A DNA stretch of 27,759 bases from contig CAYXIM010000013.1 of the NCBI GenBank assembly GCA_964465385.1, forward strand, positions 1 through 27,759. Direction: 5' to 3'. Below are positions 14,490 to 23,700 of the stretch, one piece after another; positions within the stretch are counted from its first letter, which is position 1; the number at the start of each line of letters is the position of its first letter. The notes under the pieces were generated by a model, which had not been told where the DNA came from, did no database searches, and worked only from the letters and a program-made list of their open reading frames with translations. Source of the stretch: JAAYBY01 sp964465385 (GTDB lineage Bacteria > Bacillota > Clostridia > Saccharofermentanales > UBA5734). Made by a program: the position numbers and the translations under genes.

Positions 14490-14987
14490 ATGATTGTATA
14501 CCGCAAAACCGTTGATCTTCAATCCACTGGTCTGAACCCGACTTTCCACGACATTACAGAAGAGGTCAAAAAAGCTCTGGAAGAATCTGGTGCCAAACAG
14601 GGCGTTTGTGTTGTTTATTCCCACCACACAACCTGTTCTGTCATGATCCAGGAAAGCTCGCATGATAAAAATTATTTCGGACTGGAATATTTGCAGCAGG
14701 ACCTGTGCAACATCATGGAAAAACTGGTTCCGACCTGCCGATCCGAAGGACAGTACATGCACCCAGGTAAAGAACACATTGAATTTGCCTATTCAGTTGG
14801 CGATGAGCCTTATGCCAGCCTGAACACCGATGCCCATTTGCGGTCTGTTTTCTTCGGTCGCAGCGAAAGCATCGTCATTGCGGACGGTGCCTTGGACCTG
14901 GGCCAGTTTGGTTATGTGTATTTCATCGATTGGGATCAGGTTCGGGCACGCAAACGGCAAGCCCAGATTCAAATTTTGGGCATCTGA
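14490..14987 (+). CDS. YjbQ/UPF0047-family protein, variant
   Basis: The 165-residue protein belongs to the YjbQ family (UPF0047, PF01894). Its members show weak thiamine-phosphate synthase activity in vitro but have no settled role. Family marks are SHHTTCSVMIQE (44-55), HP near 91, NTDAHLRS (112-119) and the C-terminal RKRQAQIQILG. It is about 25 residues longer than usual members, with extra sequence near residues 60-80. The usual LGxWQ motif reads LGQFG (137-141), so the Trp-Gln pair is missing. This marks a sub-branch that may have its own substrate. It sits between deoR and an ABC transporter, with a ribosome site AGAAAGGA about 10 nt upstream. The stop codon lies in the loop of a short hairpin. 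Confidence 0.83.
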   Translation: MIVYRKTVDLQSTGLNPTFHDITEEVKKALEESGAKQGVCVVYSHHTTCSVMIQESSHDKNYFGLEYLQQDLCNIMEKLVPTCRSEGQYMHPGKEHIEFAYSVGDEPYASLNTDAHLRSVFFGRSESIVIADGALDLGQFGYVYFIDWDQVRARKRQAQIQILGI

Positions 14988-14994
14988 TTGCCCA
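14977..14994 (+). other. hairpin around the yjbQ stop codon
   Basis: TGGGCA (14977-14982) pairs with TGCCCA (14989-14994), and the TGA stop (14985-14987) lies in the 6-nt loop. There is no T-run, so transcription into the ABC genes is not obviously ended here. Confidence 0.4.
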
Positions 14995-15140
14995 GCTGAA
15001 CCATTGACGTACCGTGTTGTTTGACCACAAGCTGTTTGAAGGAGGGAATGGGGTAACACAGCACGATGTGGTTGGCAGGTATGAAGGAAGACACCAGCCT
15101 GTTTGGAACAAGCAGCGAAGACGCTGAGAAAGGGAAACCC

Positions 15141-16265
15141 ATGAACAAACGCATTTTATTGGTCTTGTTGTCCATCGCTTTGTTGACCTCTCTGGTCATC
15201 ACGGGCTGTGGCGCACAAGAAACAACCAAGACGACTGTCCCGGAACCAACAGATGGGAAAGAAACGACAACTGAGGCTCCCGCAGAAAGCACAGACAAAC
15301 CTGCAAAAGACCTTGAGCTGGTTGTTTACGCATCCAGCCAGGAAGAAATGGCCGCAATTGTTTGCGACACTTTCGAAAAAGCAACCGGCATCAAAACCAC
15401 CTTTACCCGCCTGAGCGGTGGTGAGGCGCTGACAAGGATCAAAGAAGAGCAGAACAACCCGCAGGCTGACATCTGGTATGGCGGGACAACCGATCCTTAC
15501 AACGAGGCAAAAGCACTGGGCCTTTTGGAACACTTTGTGCCTGAGAACGCCAAGAACATGCGAGCAGACGTGTATAAAGACACTGATGGATACTGGTACG
15601 GTGTGTACACAGGAAACGTCGGCTTCTTGTGTAACCAGCTGTTGCTGGACGAAAAAAATCTGCCTGTTCCTCAGGACTGGGAAGACCTGCTGGACCCCAT
15701 GTATAAAGACTGCATCGCTTTTGCCAACCCGGGAACGGCCGGCACAGGCAGACAAATCCTCAACACCCTGGGACAGATGTGGGGCGATGAGAAAGCCATG
15801 GAATATTTTGCTGAGCTGGATAAAAATGTCCGCCACTACCCCAAAACAGGCTCTGGCCCAGGCAAAATGGTCGGTATCGGCGAACTCGAGATCGCCATCG
15901 GCTTCCTGGCAGACGGTGTTGAACAGATCCTCATGGGTTATGATGATGTTGTCATGGTTGCCCCCAAATCGGGCACAAGCTTTGAAGTAGGCGCAACGGC
16001 CATCATCAAAGATTGCAAAAACATGGAAGCTGCTCAAATTTTCCTGAACTGGGCTCTGACACCCGAAGCCCAGGAAATCCGGGAAACCATCGGTATCTAT
16101 GAATTGACAACGGTTAAAGATGCAAAAGATCCGGAAGTGATGCTGGAACTGCTGCCCAAGGATGTCAAGCTGATGGATTATGATTTTGTCGAGGCGGCTG
16201 AAAATTCGGCCAACCGCATTGAAATGTGGAACCAGGTGATTTCTCAGGATAAAGTGGAGCAATAA
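15141..16265 (+). CDS. ABC transporter substrate-binding lipoprotein, Fbp/Afu type
   Basis: This 374-residue protein begins with a signal peptide (KR, then a hydrophobic run) and a lipobox ITGC with the lipidated Cys23. A Thr/Glu-rich linker (about 25-56) follows, as is typical for Gram-positive surface lipoproteins. The mature domain is a family 1 solute-binding protein, with ADIWYGGTTDPY, NPGTAGTGRQ and SGPGKMVGIGELEIAIGF blocks shared by ferric, 2-aminoethylphosphonate and sugar-phosphate binders (FbpA, PhnS, AfuA). The adjacent Tyr pair that holds iron in FbpA is not present anywhere in the sequence, which argues against ferric iron. With a DeoR regulator nearby, a phosphorylated sugar or phosphonate is more likely. 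The start at 15141 is preferred because the signal peptide begins there (AGGGA at 15131-15135); the frame opens at 15066. Confidence 0.88.
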   Translation: MNKRILLVLLSIALLTSLVITGCGAQETTKTTVPEPTDGKETTTEAPAESTDKPAKDLELVVYASSQEEMAAIVCDTFEKATGIKTTFTRLSGGEALTRIKEEQNNPQADIWYGGTTDPYNEAKALGLLEHFVPENAKNMRADVYKDTDGYWYGVYTGNVGFLCNQLLLDEKNLPVPQDWEDLLDPMYKDCIAFANPGTAGTGRQILNTLGQMWGDEKAMEYFAELDKNVRHYPKTGSGPGKMVGIGELEIAIGFLADGVEQILMGYDDVVMVAPKSGTSFEVGATAIIKDCKNMEAAQIFLNWALTPEAQEIRETIGIYELTTVKDAKDPEVMLELLPKDVKLMDYDFVEAAENSANRIEMWNQVISQDKVEQ

Positions 16266-16291
16266 TCATTTCACCTGATCGTGGATTAGCT

Positions 16292-16343
16292 GAATTGCGC
16301 TCTATAAATCGAACCAGCAGGGAACATTTGTAGGGCGCAATTC
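16292..16343 (+). terminator. intercistronic hairpin, possible partial terminator
   Basis: GAATTGCGCTCTA (16292-16304) pairs with TAGGGCGCAATTC (16331-16343) with one G-U pair and a 26-nt loop, and only TTT follows. Stem-loops after binding-protein genes commonly end part of the transcripts or protect the upstream mRNA, so the lipoprotein can be made in excess. Confidence 0.55.
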
Positions 16344-16434
16344 TTTATCCACACCGTTATAACAGCTGTTCAAGCAGACACACAACACACCGACCTGTTT
16401 TCGTGTCCGTTCAGAAGGTGTCGTCCGGGTTTGA

Positions 16435-16443
16435 TGCTATACT
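16435..16443 (+). promoter_or_regulatory. extended -10 promoter candidate for permease and ATPase
   Basis: TGC-TATACT (16435-16443) is an extended -10 with no clear -35. Transcription would begin near 16450, exactly where GAAGGGTTT (16450-16458) starts a stem with AAACCCTTC (16490-16498), giving a 5'-terminal hairpin. The same TGC-TATACT occurs before the yhaO gene. Confidence 0.4.
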
Positions 16444-16627
16444 TGATCTGAAGGGTTTTAGAGCAAAGGAATGTGTTCTTGCTTCGATCAAACCCTTCCT
16501 GACCGGATCCGCCAGCTGCCGCAGGTGCCACCGCATTTAATGGGTGGCTGACAAACGGTACGACAACTGAGCAGCAGGTTCTGTCAACCAGCCATCAGCG
16601 CACCCAAACCTAGGAGGTGACTTTCTC

Positions 16628-18322
16628 TTGCCCGCTAAAAAAGTATTGGTCTTAAAAAAAGACAGCCAGAAACTGGATCCGATTCTGTTGGTAGCGGTCG
16701 TCTTTTTAATCGTTTTCTTAGCTGTTTTTATTGCCTATCCCTTGTTTGTCCTGCTGATCAACAGCGTCTTTGACAAGGGTGCGGTCTCCTTTGAACCCTT
16801 CTCACGGGTTTTCAAACAAGCTTCCTTTCGTGGGGTTATCACCAACACCCTCAAACTGGGCCTCATCAGTGGGGCCATCTCAACAGCTATCGGTTTCTTG
16901 TTTGCCTATGTGGATTGTTATGTGCAGACAAGGCTCAAGGGCTTGTTCAATGTGATTTCGGTTTTACCCATTGTTTCACCGCCTTTTGTACTTTCCTTGT
17001 CATGTATCATGCTCTTTGGCCGAAGTGGCCTGATCACCAGAAGGCTGTTGGGCATTATCGGGGCAAACATTTATGGCATGCACGGGATTATCATCGTCCA
17101 ATCTTTGACCTTTTTCCCGGTTTGCTACCTGATTTTGCGAAGCCTTCTAAAAAACATTGACCCGTCCTTGGAAGAATCAGCGCAAAGCATGGGTGCCAGC
17201 CGCTGGAAAATTTTCTGGACAGTGACTTTCCCCCTCTTGCTGCCTGGCATTGGCAACGCGTTTCTGGTGACGTTTATTGATGTGGTTGCTGATTTCACCA
17301 ACCCCATGATGATCGGTGGGGATTATTCCACGCTGGCCACGTCCATTTACCTGCAGATCATTGGCTCGTACGATGTCACTGGCGCCTCGGTCATGGCGAT
17401 TGTGCTGTTGCTGTTGACCATGTCTTTGTTTGTAATTCAAAAATACCTGCTGGAAAAGAAGACAGTGACAACCCTGTCGGGGAAAGCATCCCGAGAGCGG
17501 GCTCTGATAAAAGACAAGAGTGTGACCATTCCTTTGTCCATCATCTGTTCCTGCATTACAGTGTTTGTGATCAGTTTATATATTCTGGTGCCGTTTGGTG
17601 CCCTGTTTAAGTTGTGGGGCAAAGATTTCACCCTGGTAACCACACACTTTAAGTATGTTTTCAACCTGGGGCTCAAACCCTTTAAAGACTCGTTGACCTT
17701 GTCTTTGATTTCGGCACCGGTTACTGCTTTGTTGTCGATCATGATTGCTTATCTGGTTGTTAAAAAGACTTTTTTCGGGAAACGGTTTATCGAGTTTGTT
17801 TCTCTCTTTGCTATGGCAGTGCCGGGTACGGTTATCGGCATCGGTTTTCTGCGCGGCTACATCCAAGGGATTTTTGGCACGGGTATCCTGGCCATCACGG
17901 GCACCGGCACCATCATCGTGCTGGCTTATGTGGTGCGCAGCCTGCCTGTGGGCACGCGGTCCGGTATTTCAGCCCTGCAGCAAATCGACAAATCTATTGA
18001 AGAATCAGCCTATGACCTGGGCGCCAATACGGGCAAGGTGTTTACATCCATCACCTTGCCGCTTATCAAAGATTCTTTTTTCAGCGGCCTGGTCACAACC
18101 TTTGTCAGAAGCATGACGGCAACCAGTGCTGTTATTTTCCTGGTATCACCAGGTTTCCAGCTGATTACGCCGCAAATTATGGCCCAGGCTGATGTTGGCC
18201 GTTTTGGCGTTGCCTGTGCCTATTCAACCTTGCTTATTCTTATTGTCTATGGCTCGATTTTGATTATGAATGTCTTCTTGAAATATTTCGGTGTCAGCCA
18301 TGCCGTCGGAGAGGTGGATTAA
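16628..18322 (+). CDS. ABC transporter permease, fused double domain (FbpB/AfuB type)
   Basis: The 564-residue membrane protein contains two BPD permease domains in one chain, about 12 transmembrane helices in all, with the first at about residues 20-45. Each half has the EAA loop that docks on the ATPase: EESAQSMGASRWKIFWTVTF near 180 and EESAYDLGANTGKVFTSITL near 457. Duplicated permeases of this size are typical of the FbpB/AfuB/PhnU-type importers. The start is a TTG at 16628, fixed by a near-perfect AGGAGGTGA (16612-16620) 7 nt upstream. The gene ends one base before the ATPase start, so the two are translationally coupled. It forms the channel for the compound delivered by the lipoprotein encoded upstream. 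Confidence 0.92.
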   Translation: MPAKKVLVLKKDSQKLDPILLVAVVFLIVFLAVFIAYPLFVLLINSVFDKGAVSFEPFSRVFKQASFRGVITNTLKLGLISGAISTAIGFLFAYVDCYVQTRLKGLFNVISVLPIVSPPFVLSLSCIMLFGRSGLITRRLLGIIGANIYGMHGIIIVQSLTFFPVCYLILRSLLKNIDPSLEESAQSMGASRWKIFWTVTFPLLLPGIGNAFLVTFIDVVADFTNPMMIGGDYSTLATSIYLQIIGSYDVTGASVMAIVLLLLTMSLFVIQKYLLEKKTVTTLSGKASRERALIKDKSVTIPLSIICSCITVFVISLYILVPFGALFKLWGKDFTLVTTHFKYVFNLGLKPFKDSLTLSLISAPVTALLSIMIAYLVVKKTFFGKRFIEFVSLFAMAVPGTVIGIGFLRGYIQGIFGTGILAITGTGTIIVLAYVVRSLPVGTRSGISALQQIDKSIEESAYDLGANTGKVFTSITLPLIKDSFFSGLVTTFVRSMTATSAVIFLVSPGFQLITPQIMAQADVGRFGVACAYSTLLILIVYGSILIMNVFLKYFGVSHAVGEVD

Positions 18323-18323
18323 A

Positions 18324-19415
18324 GTGATCGAAACATCAAAGAGCGTCACGCTCCAAAATGTCAGTAAAATTTATATGGGGTCTAAGGACAAAGACAGCGC
18401 GTTCAAGGCGGTGGACAACGTCACGCTGGACATCAAGGCCGGTACTTTTGTCACCTTGCTGGGGCCATCGGGGTGTGGTAAAACCACCACATTGCGAATG
18501 ATTGCGGGCTTTGAATACCCGGATGAAGGCGATATCCTTTTGGATGGGGCGTCCATCAAACATATCCCGCCCAATAAACGGGATATTGCCATGGTGTTCC
18601 AAAGCTATGCCCTGTTTCCACATTACAATGTCTTTGACAACATCGCTTATGGGCTCAAAATTCGAAAAATGCAAAAGAAGCAGATCCGGGAAAAAGTCAT
18701 GGAAATGCTTGAACTGGTTGAGCTGTCGGGATTGGAAAACCGGATGACCAACCAGCTGTCGGGGGGACAACAACAACGGGTGGCTCTGGCCAGAGCACTG
18801 GTTATGGAACCGGGCGTCTTGCTTTTTGACGAGCCTTTGTCTAATCTGGATGCCAAGTTACGCATGCTCATGCGTACCGAAATCAGAAGGATTCAACAAA
18901 AAATTGGGATCACGGCTGTCTATGTCACCCATGACCAGGCCGAGGCTCTGAGCTTATCTGATGAAATCATCATCATGAAAGAAGGCCTGATCCAACAGGT
19001 TGGCAGCCCCAGAGATCTTTATTACCGCCCCAATAACAAGTTCGTAGCTGACTTTATTGGCGAAGCCAATTTTCTGGAAGGAACCGTCATTGGTGTTGAA
19101 GGGCAGAACCGGCGCCTGGACATCACCGGCAGAACCGTTGAAATTACCCATGCAGATTTTCTTGAGCAAGGCGACGATTGTGTCATCGTCTTGAGGCCGG
19201 AGGCTATCACAGTAGGCGAACAAGGGTTGTTGCCCTGCCAGGTGGTTTTCTCAACCTTCATGGGAGCCTACCAGAATTACCACGTTAAAGTCGGCGATGA
19301 CATCCTGATCATCAACGACACCAACCCGGTCAATCGAAAGATTTTTGAAAAAGGTGAAGATGCCTTCATCAGCTTTGATCTGGATCACGTACACGTGCTC
19401 AAGAAAGAAGATTGA
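18324..19415 (+). CDS. ABC transporter ATP-binding protein (FbpC/PotA type)
   Basis: The 363-residue ATPase has a complete nucleotide-binding domain: Walker A GPSGCGKT (47-54), a Q-loop in MVFQSYALFPH, signature LSGGQQQ (about 145-151), Walker B LLFDEP (about 166-171) and an H-loop VTHD near 203. A C-terminal TOBE-like regulatory domain (about 280-360) follows. It drives import through the fused permease. The start is the GTG at 18324, one base after the permease stop; GGAGAGGTGG lies just upstream. An earlier ATG at 18291 within the permease gene lacks support. A clear terminator follows, closing the operon that began at the deoR promoter. Confidence 0.93.
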   Translation: MIETSKSVTLQNVSKIYMGSKDKDSAFKAVDNVTLDIKAGTFVTLLGPSGCGKTTTLRMIAGFEYPDEGDILLDGASIKHIPPNKRDIAMVFQSYALFPHYNVFDNIAYGLKIRKMQKKQIREKVMEMLELVELSGLENRMTNQLSGGQQQRVALARALVMEPGVLLFDEPLSNLDAKLRMLMRTEIRRIQQKIGITAVYVTHDQAEALSLSDEIIIMKEGLIQQVGSPRDLYYRPNNKFVADFIGEANFLEGTVIGVEGQNRRLDITGRTVEITHADFLEQGDDCVIVLRPEAITVGEQGLLPCQVVFSTFMGAYQNYHVKVGDDILIINDTNPVNRKIFEKGEDAFISFDLDHVHVLKKED

Positions 19416-19429
19416 AACAAATCCGCTGG

Positions 19430-19481
19430 CCCGGGCTGAAAAAGCACCTCTGTGTGTTATATTTCAGCCCGGGTCTTTCTT
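19430..19481 (+). terminator. rho-independent terminator of the ABC operon
   Basis: CCCGGGCTGAAA (19430-19441) pairs perfectly with TTTCAGCCCGGG (19462-19473) around a 20-nt loop, followed by the T-rich tail TCTTTCTT. It starts 15 nt after the ATPase stop codon. Confidence 0.85.
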
Positions 19482-19560
19482 GTCGATTTATCTGGTGCAG
19501 CAAAATTCCTCTGGTTTTGTTGCGGATATATTCGTTGATGCACGAGATCCAGATGCCCAC

Positions 19561-19590
19561 ATGACCCGGCTGTACCGGTCATGCTATACT
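19561..19590 (+). promoter_or_regulatory. candidate promoter of the yhaO-yhaN pair
   Basis: TGC-TATACT (19582-19590) is an extended -10. ATGACC at 19561-19566, 18 nt ahead of the hexamer, is a four-of-six -35. A start near 19597 would give a leader of about 35 nt. Confidence 0.5.
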
Positions 19591-19631
19591 TGGCCTTAGA
19601 GAGATTTCTGTGATTTGGGGGGCACTGTCCG

Positions 19632-20762
19632 GTGTTAACTTTTTTACATCTGGCGGATTTACATCTGGGCTGGGAACCGGCATACCTGCCGGAAGACAAA
19701 CGAAGCATCCGCCGTCAAGAACGAGATCAAGTGCTTAAAAAGGCTGTTGATTTTGCATTGGATCCGTCCCGCAAGATTAATGGCGTGATCATCGTTGGAG
19801 ATTTGTTTGAACACTACAAGCCCGACCCTGCTTTGAAAAGGCAGGTTTTGGACCAGTTACACCGGATCAGCCGACAAGGCATGCTACTGATCACAGTACC
19901 TGGAAACCACGATGAGATTACTTACCGAGAATCCGTCTACCGTACAGAAGCAGATAACTGGCCGGGTTTTCTGGTTCGAAACCCGCTTCCGGAACACTGC
20001 TTGACCCAAATGGTTTATGACCTGCCCGTGCATGTTTATTCTTTGGCCTATACAGGCGGCCTGACCCGGGCGGAAGAGCTGACCTCTTTCCCGCGAACAG
20101 ATCAACCGGGTTTTCACCTGGGGGCCTTTCACGGTTCCCTTGATGTGCCAGATCAAAAGGATCGCAGCTTGCCGCTGAGCTCAAGCCACCTGGCTGCTGC
20201 ACGTTATGATTACATTGCATTGGGCCACTGGCATCAATACAGTCAACAACGCATTGGCCAAGGCCTTGCTGTTTATCCGGGAGCCGTAGATTTTAAAAGT
20301 TTCAATGACCCGGGAACCGGTCAGCTGACGCTGGTTTCCTGGGATGGGCGGCAGGCAACCAGCCACCGCCATCCGCTTGTCCTCCGAAACTGGCAGCAAA
20401 CGGTGCTCGATATTTCTTCAATAGAAAATCAAGAAGAGCTGAAAGCCCGTTGCTTGACCCTGGCTGATCAGGAGAGCATACAGAAAATCACATTGACGGG
20501 GGCCTCTTCGTTTGCCATCGACCTGGACCATTTGGCAGAAGCGCTTGAACCGTCTTTTTTTCATCTGGAATTGACCAGCCAAGCGACCCATTTTTCATCG
20601 GCTTTTCTTGCTACCCTGGAACATGAACCGACGGTTCGAGGCCTTTTTGTCAGACACATGAACGGGCAATACCAGCAGGCGGTAAAAGATGAGCAGAAGG
20701 CTTTGATTCAGCAGGCCATGCTGTTGGGACTGGCTGCTCTGGAGGGGGATGATGTCAGATGA
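19632..20762 (+). CDS. yhaO: YhaO-type DNA repair exonuclease (metallophosphoesterase)
   Basis: The 376-residue protein is a calcineurin-like phosphoesterase of the SbcD/Mre11 group. Metal-binding motifs are in order: DLHLG with Asp9 and His11, GDLFEH with Asp57, GNHDE with Asn92, His93 and Asp94, FHGS with His167, and GHWH (198-201). The rest of the chain is a C-terminal cap. In Bacillus subtilis YhaO works beside the ATPase YhaN, and this gene overlaps its YhaN-like neighbour by an ATGA. A nuclease/ATPase complex processing DNA ends is expected by analogy with SbcCD. The GTG start at 19632 follows a run of six G (19617-19622), an unusual ribosome site, and places the DLHLG motif at the proper distance from the N-terminus. 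The yhaO assignment over sbcD rests on the partner. Confidence 0.85.
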   Translation: MLTFLHLADLHLGWEPAYLPEDKRSIRRQERDQVLKKAVDFALDPSRKINGVIIVGDLFEHYKPDPALKRQVLDQLHRISRQGMLLITVPGNHDEITYRESVYRTEADNWPGFLVRNPLPEHCLTQMVYDLPVHVYSLAYTGGLTRAEELTSFPRTDQPGFHLGAFHGSLDVPDQKDRSLPLSSSHLAAARYDYIALGHWHQYSQQRIGQGLAVYPGAVDFKSFNDPGTGQLTLVSWDGRQATSHRHPLVLRNWQQTVLDISSIENQEELKARCLTLADQESIQKITLTGASSFAIDLDHLAEALEPSFFHLELTSQATHFSSAFLATLEHEPTVRGLFVRHMNGQYQQAVKDEQKALIQQAMLLGLAALEGDDVR

Positions 20763-23700
20763 CGTCCGGTGTTGTTTTTCAAAAACTCATCCTGGAAGGC
20801 TTTGGCCCCTACCGAAAAGCAACGGTTTTTCATTTTGAACCTGGCATCAACACCTACGTCGCCCCCAACGAAAGTGGTAAGACTTCCATGGCTGCGGGAT
20901 TGGTCGCGACGCTCTTTGGTTTGGCTCAGCGCCAACGCAGCGCTTCAGGATTTACCCTGGCCCGACTTCGCAACCGATATCAACCAGCGGCCTGTCGTAG
21001 TGCACTTTTATTCCTGTCAGCTGGCCGCAGCTATCTTTTACAACGAAACTTTGATACCCACGATGTGGTGATTTGGGAGGTTGAAGCAGACGAGCGTAGA
21101 CAGCTGTTTGCCGGCCAGCATAACCCCCAGGCTCTCAGGCCTCTGGAAGGCTATGACACCCTTCTTCAAGACCTGCTGGGCATCAGCAGCCGTGAGCTGT
21201 TTGAGGAAGTCTATTTTGTGGCCCAGCCTTTGCCCGAGGTTGACCGGATCAGTGCGCAGATCCAAAGCCTTTTGGCAGGGGGCAAAAGCGTGGCTTTTCA
21301 AGATGCATTGGAGCGATTAGTCGAGCAGCTGAAAGCATTGACAAAATTCGTTGGCCCCAATGATCGGGGCATCTCGGCACGCAACCTGACCAATGATGGG
21401 GAGCTGGAGCGCTTGGACCAGGTGATCCGGAGAAAAAAAGAACAGATCGACTTGAGCCAGGAAAGCTCAGAACGCCTGCTAGGTGTTCAGCAAGCATTGT
21501 TGACCTGCGAAGCAGAATTGACTGACCTGAAAACGGTTTACGCGCAACATGAAAAAACACAAAAAGCCTGGTCCAACTGGCAGATGCTGGCCCAACGCTA
21601 TCAGGCCGCCCGCAAAGAACGGCGCAGGCTGGCCGAAGCAGTTAAGCAAGGAGAAGGCTTGGCATCAGAGCTCACCAGCTTACAGAAGATTTTGCAAACC
21701 CAATATACACCTTTTCATGAAGCTGACGGTGAAGATCTGGCCACACCTTTGCACCAGCTGATCCATTGTCGTCAACAGATCCAAGAAAGTAAAAATCGAT
21801 ACCAGGAACTTATCAAACAGGGGAGGCAAACAGACCAAGCCCTTGAGCAGGTGGCTGCCAGCATGGGTGCAGGGATTTCCTGGCAGAAGCTTGGCACAGA
21901 TCCGGTTGACAAACTCCGCACGGTTCGCGGCTTTGCAGCTGACTGTCTGGCCGTCTGGCAACAAGTGACGGTCAGCCGCTCCCAGCTGGCCGCTGTCCGC
22001 CGGACGTTGTTGAAAGATTACCGCTTGCTGGAAGAGGCAGACGAAACAGATCTGGCTTTACTGGCTGATCACAAGGCCATCGCAAGCAGACTGGCCTTGG
22101 AGGAAAATGAAGCCCGGACTGCTTTTGAAGCCATCCAACACCGCTGGCAGGCTGTTAAAAGCGCGCAGGAGCAACACAAGCAGGATCACGCCGCTGTGAT
22201 GGAGCTGGGTCCTGATGCAGCTCGGTTTGCCCGTGAAAAAAAACAGCTGCTTGAAAAGCAGGATCTCTTGCGAGAAAATCTGGCAGCAAGCAAACGCTTG
22301 ACGGCCAGCCGGATCTTCTTCCAGCTGCTTGTAGCTGCTCCGCTGGCTTCGGCCGTCTTTTTTCTAATCGGAGCAGACCGATGGCCCTGGGCGTTAACCG
22401 GCTCGTTGATCAGCCTGGTTCTGGGCTATCTGGCTGCCGATGCGTTGCGGCAACGGTTGCCCGGAAGATTCAAGCAAAACCGCGATCGTTTGCTGGCTGA
22501 ACAAGAGGCGGTCAATCAGGAGCTGTCAGCCTTAAACCAGAAGCTGGGCTCTTTTGCATCGGTTGAAGGGCCAACCTTGGTTGATTTAATCCAACGCCTG
22601 GATACCAGAGACAAAGCGCTGGCAGAGCTGATTGCCGAGCAGGAAAAACTGGATCAAGCTGATTTGGTTCGTCTGGAAGGAGCTTTCCGCAGCAGACAAG
22701 CGGCGGTGGTGGCGCATGCGGCGGCACTGGCCCCTTATGCCAGTCACCACCCTGACCTCACCCAGGCCTATAAAGACTGGCAGGCGCTTCATCATGCGGC
22801 GACAAGGCTGGAAAGTGATCTTCAGCAGCTGCTATCCAGTCAATTGCACAGCACCGATGCACAGGTCGACGGTGTGGATCCATCTAAACAAGGTCAGGGC
22901 CAGTGGCAGCAAACAGCTTCATTCATGCGGGTGTTGTTGGATCCACCTCCACAACCGACGGTTGTGGGCCTGATTGAGCGGTTGAGTGCGCTGACAGAAA
23001 ATTGGTGGCAGGAACAGGAACGGGAAGCAGAGGCGTTTATCCAACGCCGGGAAGAAATGGCGCGGCTCACCCATGAACAACGGGTCAGTCTGGATGCTTT
23101 GGAGCAAGAACACGGTCGCTTACTCAAGTTGCAGCAGGAGGAAAGCAACTTGCTGATCTTGCTGGACGCGCCACTTGCCAGCCAGGAGGATGATCCCCAA
23201 AAAACCTTGGCTGCTTACCAACGTTTTCAGGATGAAAAAGCATCAGCTCGGCAAAAGGAAGCTGCGCTACGCTTGCTTTTAGACAGCTGGCAGGTGTCTG
23301 ATCTGGATCGTCTGAAAGACAGGCTTGAGACCAGTGCAGATGAAACCCACGGCTGGATGACCCAGTGGCAGGAGCACATCAACCGTTTTCCAGGTTTGCC
23401 GCCCGTTGATCAAGCACAAGATCTCTTGCACAGCCAGCAACAAACAGACCAGTTGGACGAAGCGGTTCGTGTGGCTGCGGAGCAGATGGACAAGGCGCAA
23501 GAGAAGCGTGATAGCCTGATGCGAGAATTGGCTCGGCTGGAAGGCATTGACCCAATCAACATTGCTGCTGCCGAGCTGGAATGGCAGGCCTTGTGCCTGG
23601 CTCAGAAGCAGGCTGAACAGAAAGCGGATGCCCTGACCTTGGCTTACAAGGCACTTAAGCATACGATCGCAGCTTACAGCCATACCTATCAGGAACGGCT

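Larger units (their letters stand above)
16266..16627. other. 362-bp intercistronic region between lipoprotein and permease genes
   Basis: No gene. It contains a hairpin with 13-bp arms (16292-16343), an extended -10 promoter candidate (16435-16443) and a second hairpin (16450-16498) at the presumed new start. An excellent ribosome site lies at 16612-16620. The layout suits uncoupled expression of binding protein and membrane components. Confidence 0.55.

Noticed and set aside
15041..15056. GGAGGG followed by ATG-GGG-TAA, a minimal two-codon reading frame
   Set aside because: The spacing between GGAGGG and the ATG is about one base, too short to initiate; probably a chance arrangement.
15156..16262. 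368-codon minus-strand open frame opposite the lipoprotein gene
   Set aside because: It mirrors almost exactly the well-supported binding-protein gene, has no ribosome site and its translation shows no family features; codon bias of the sense gene explains it.
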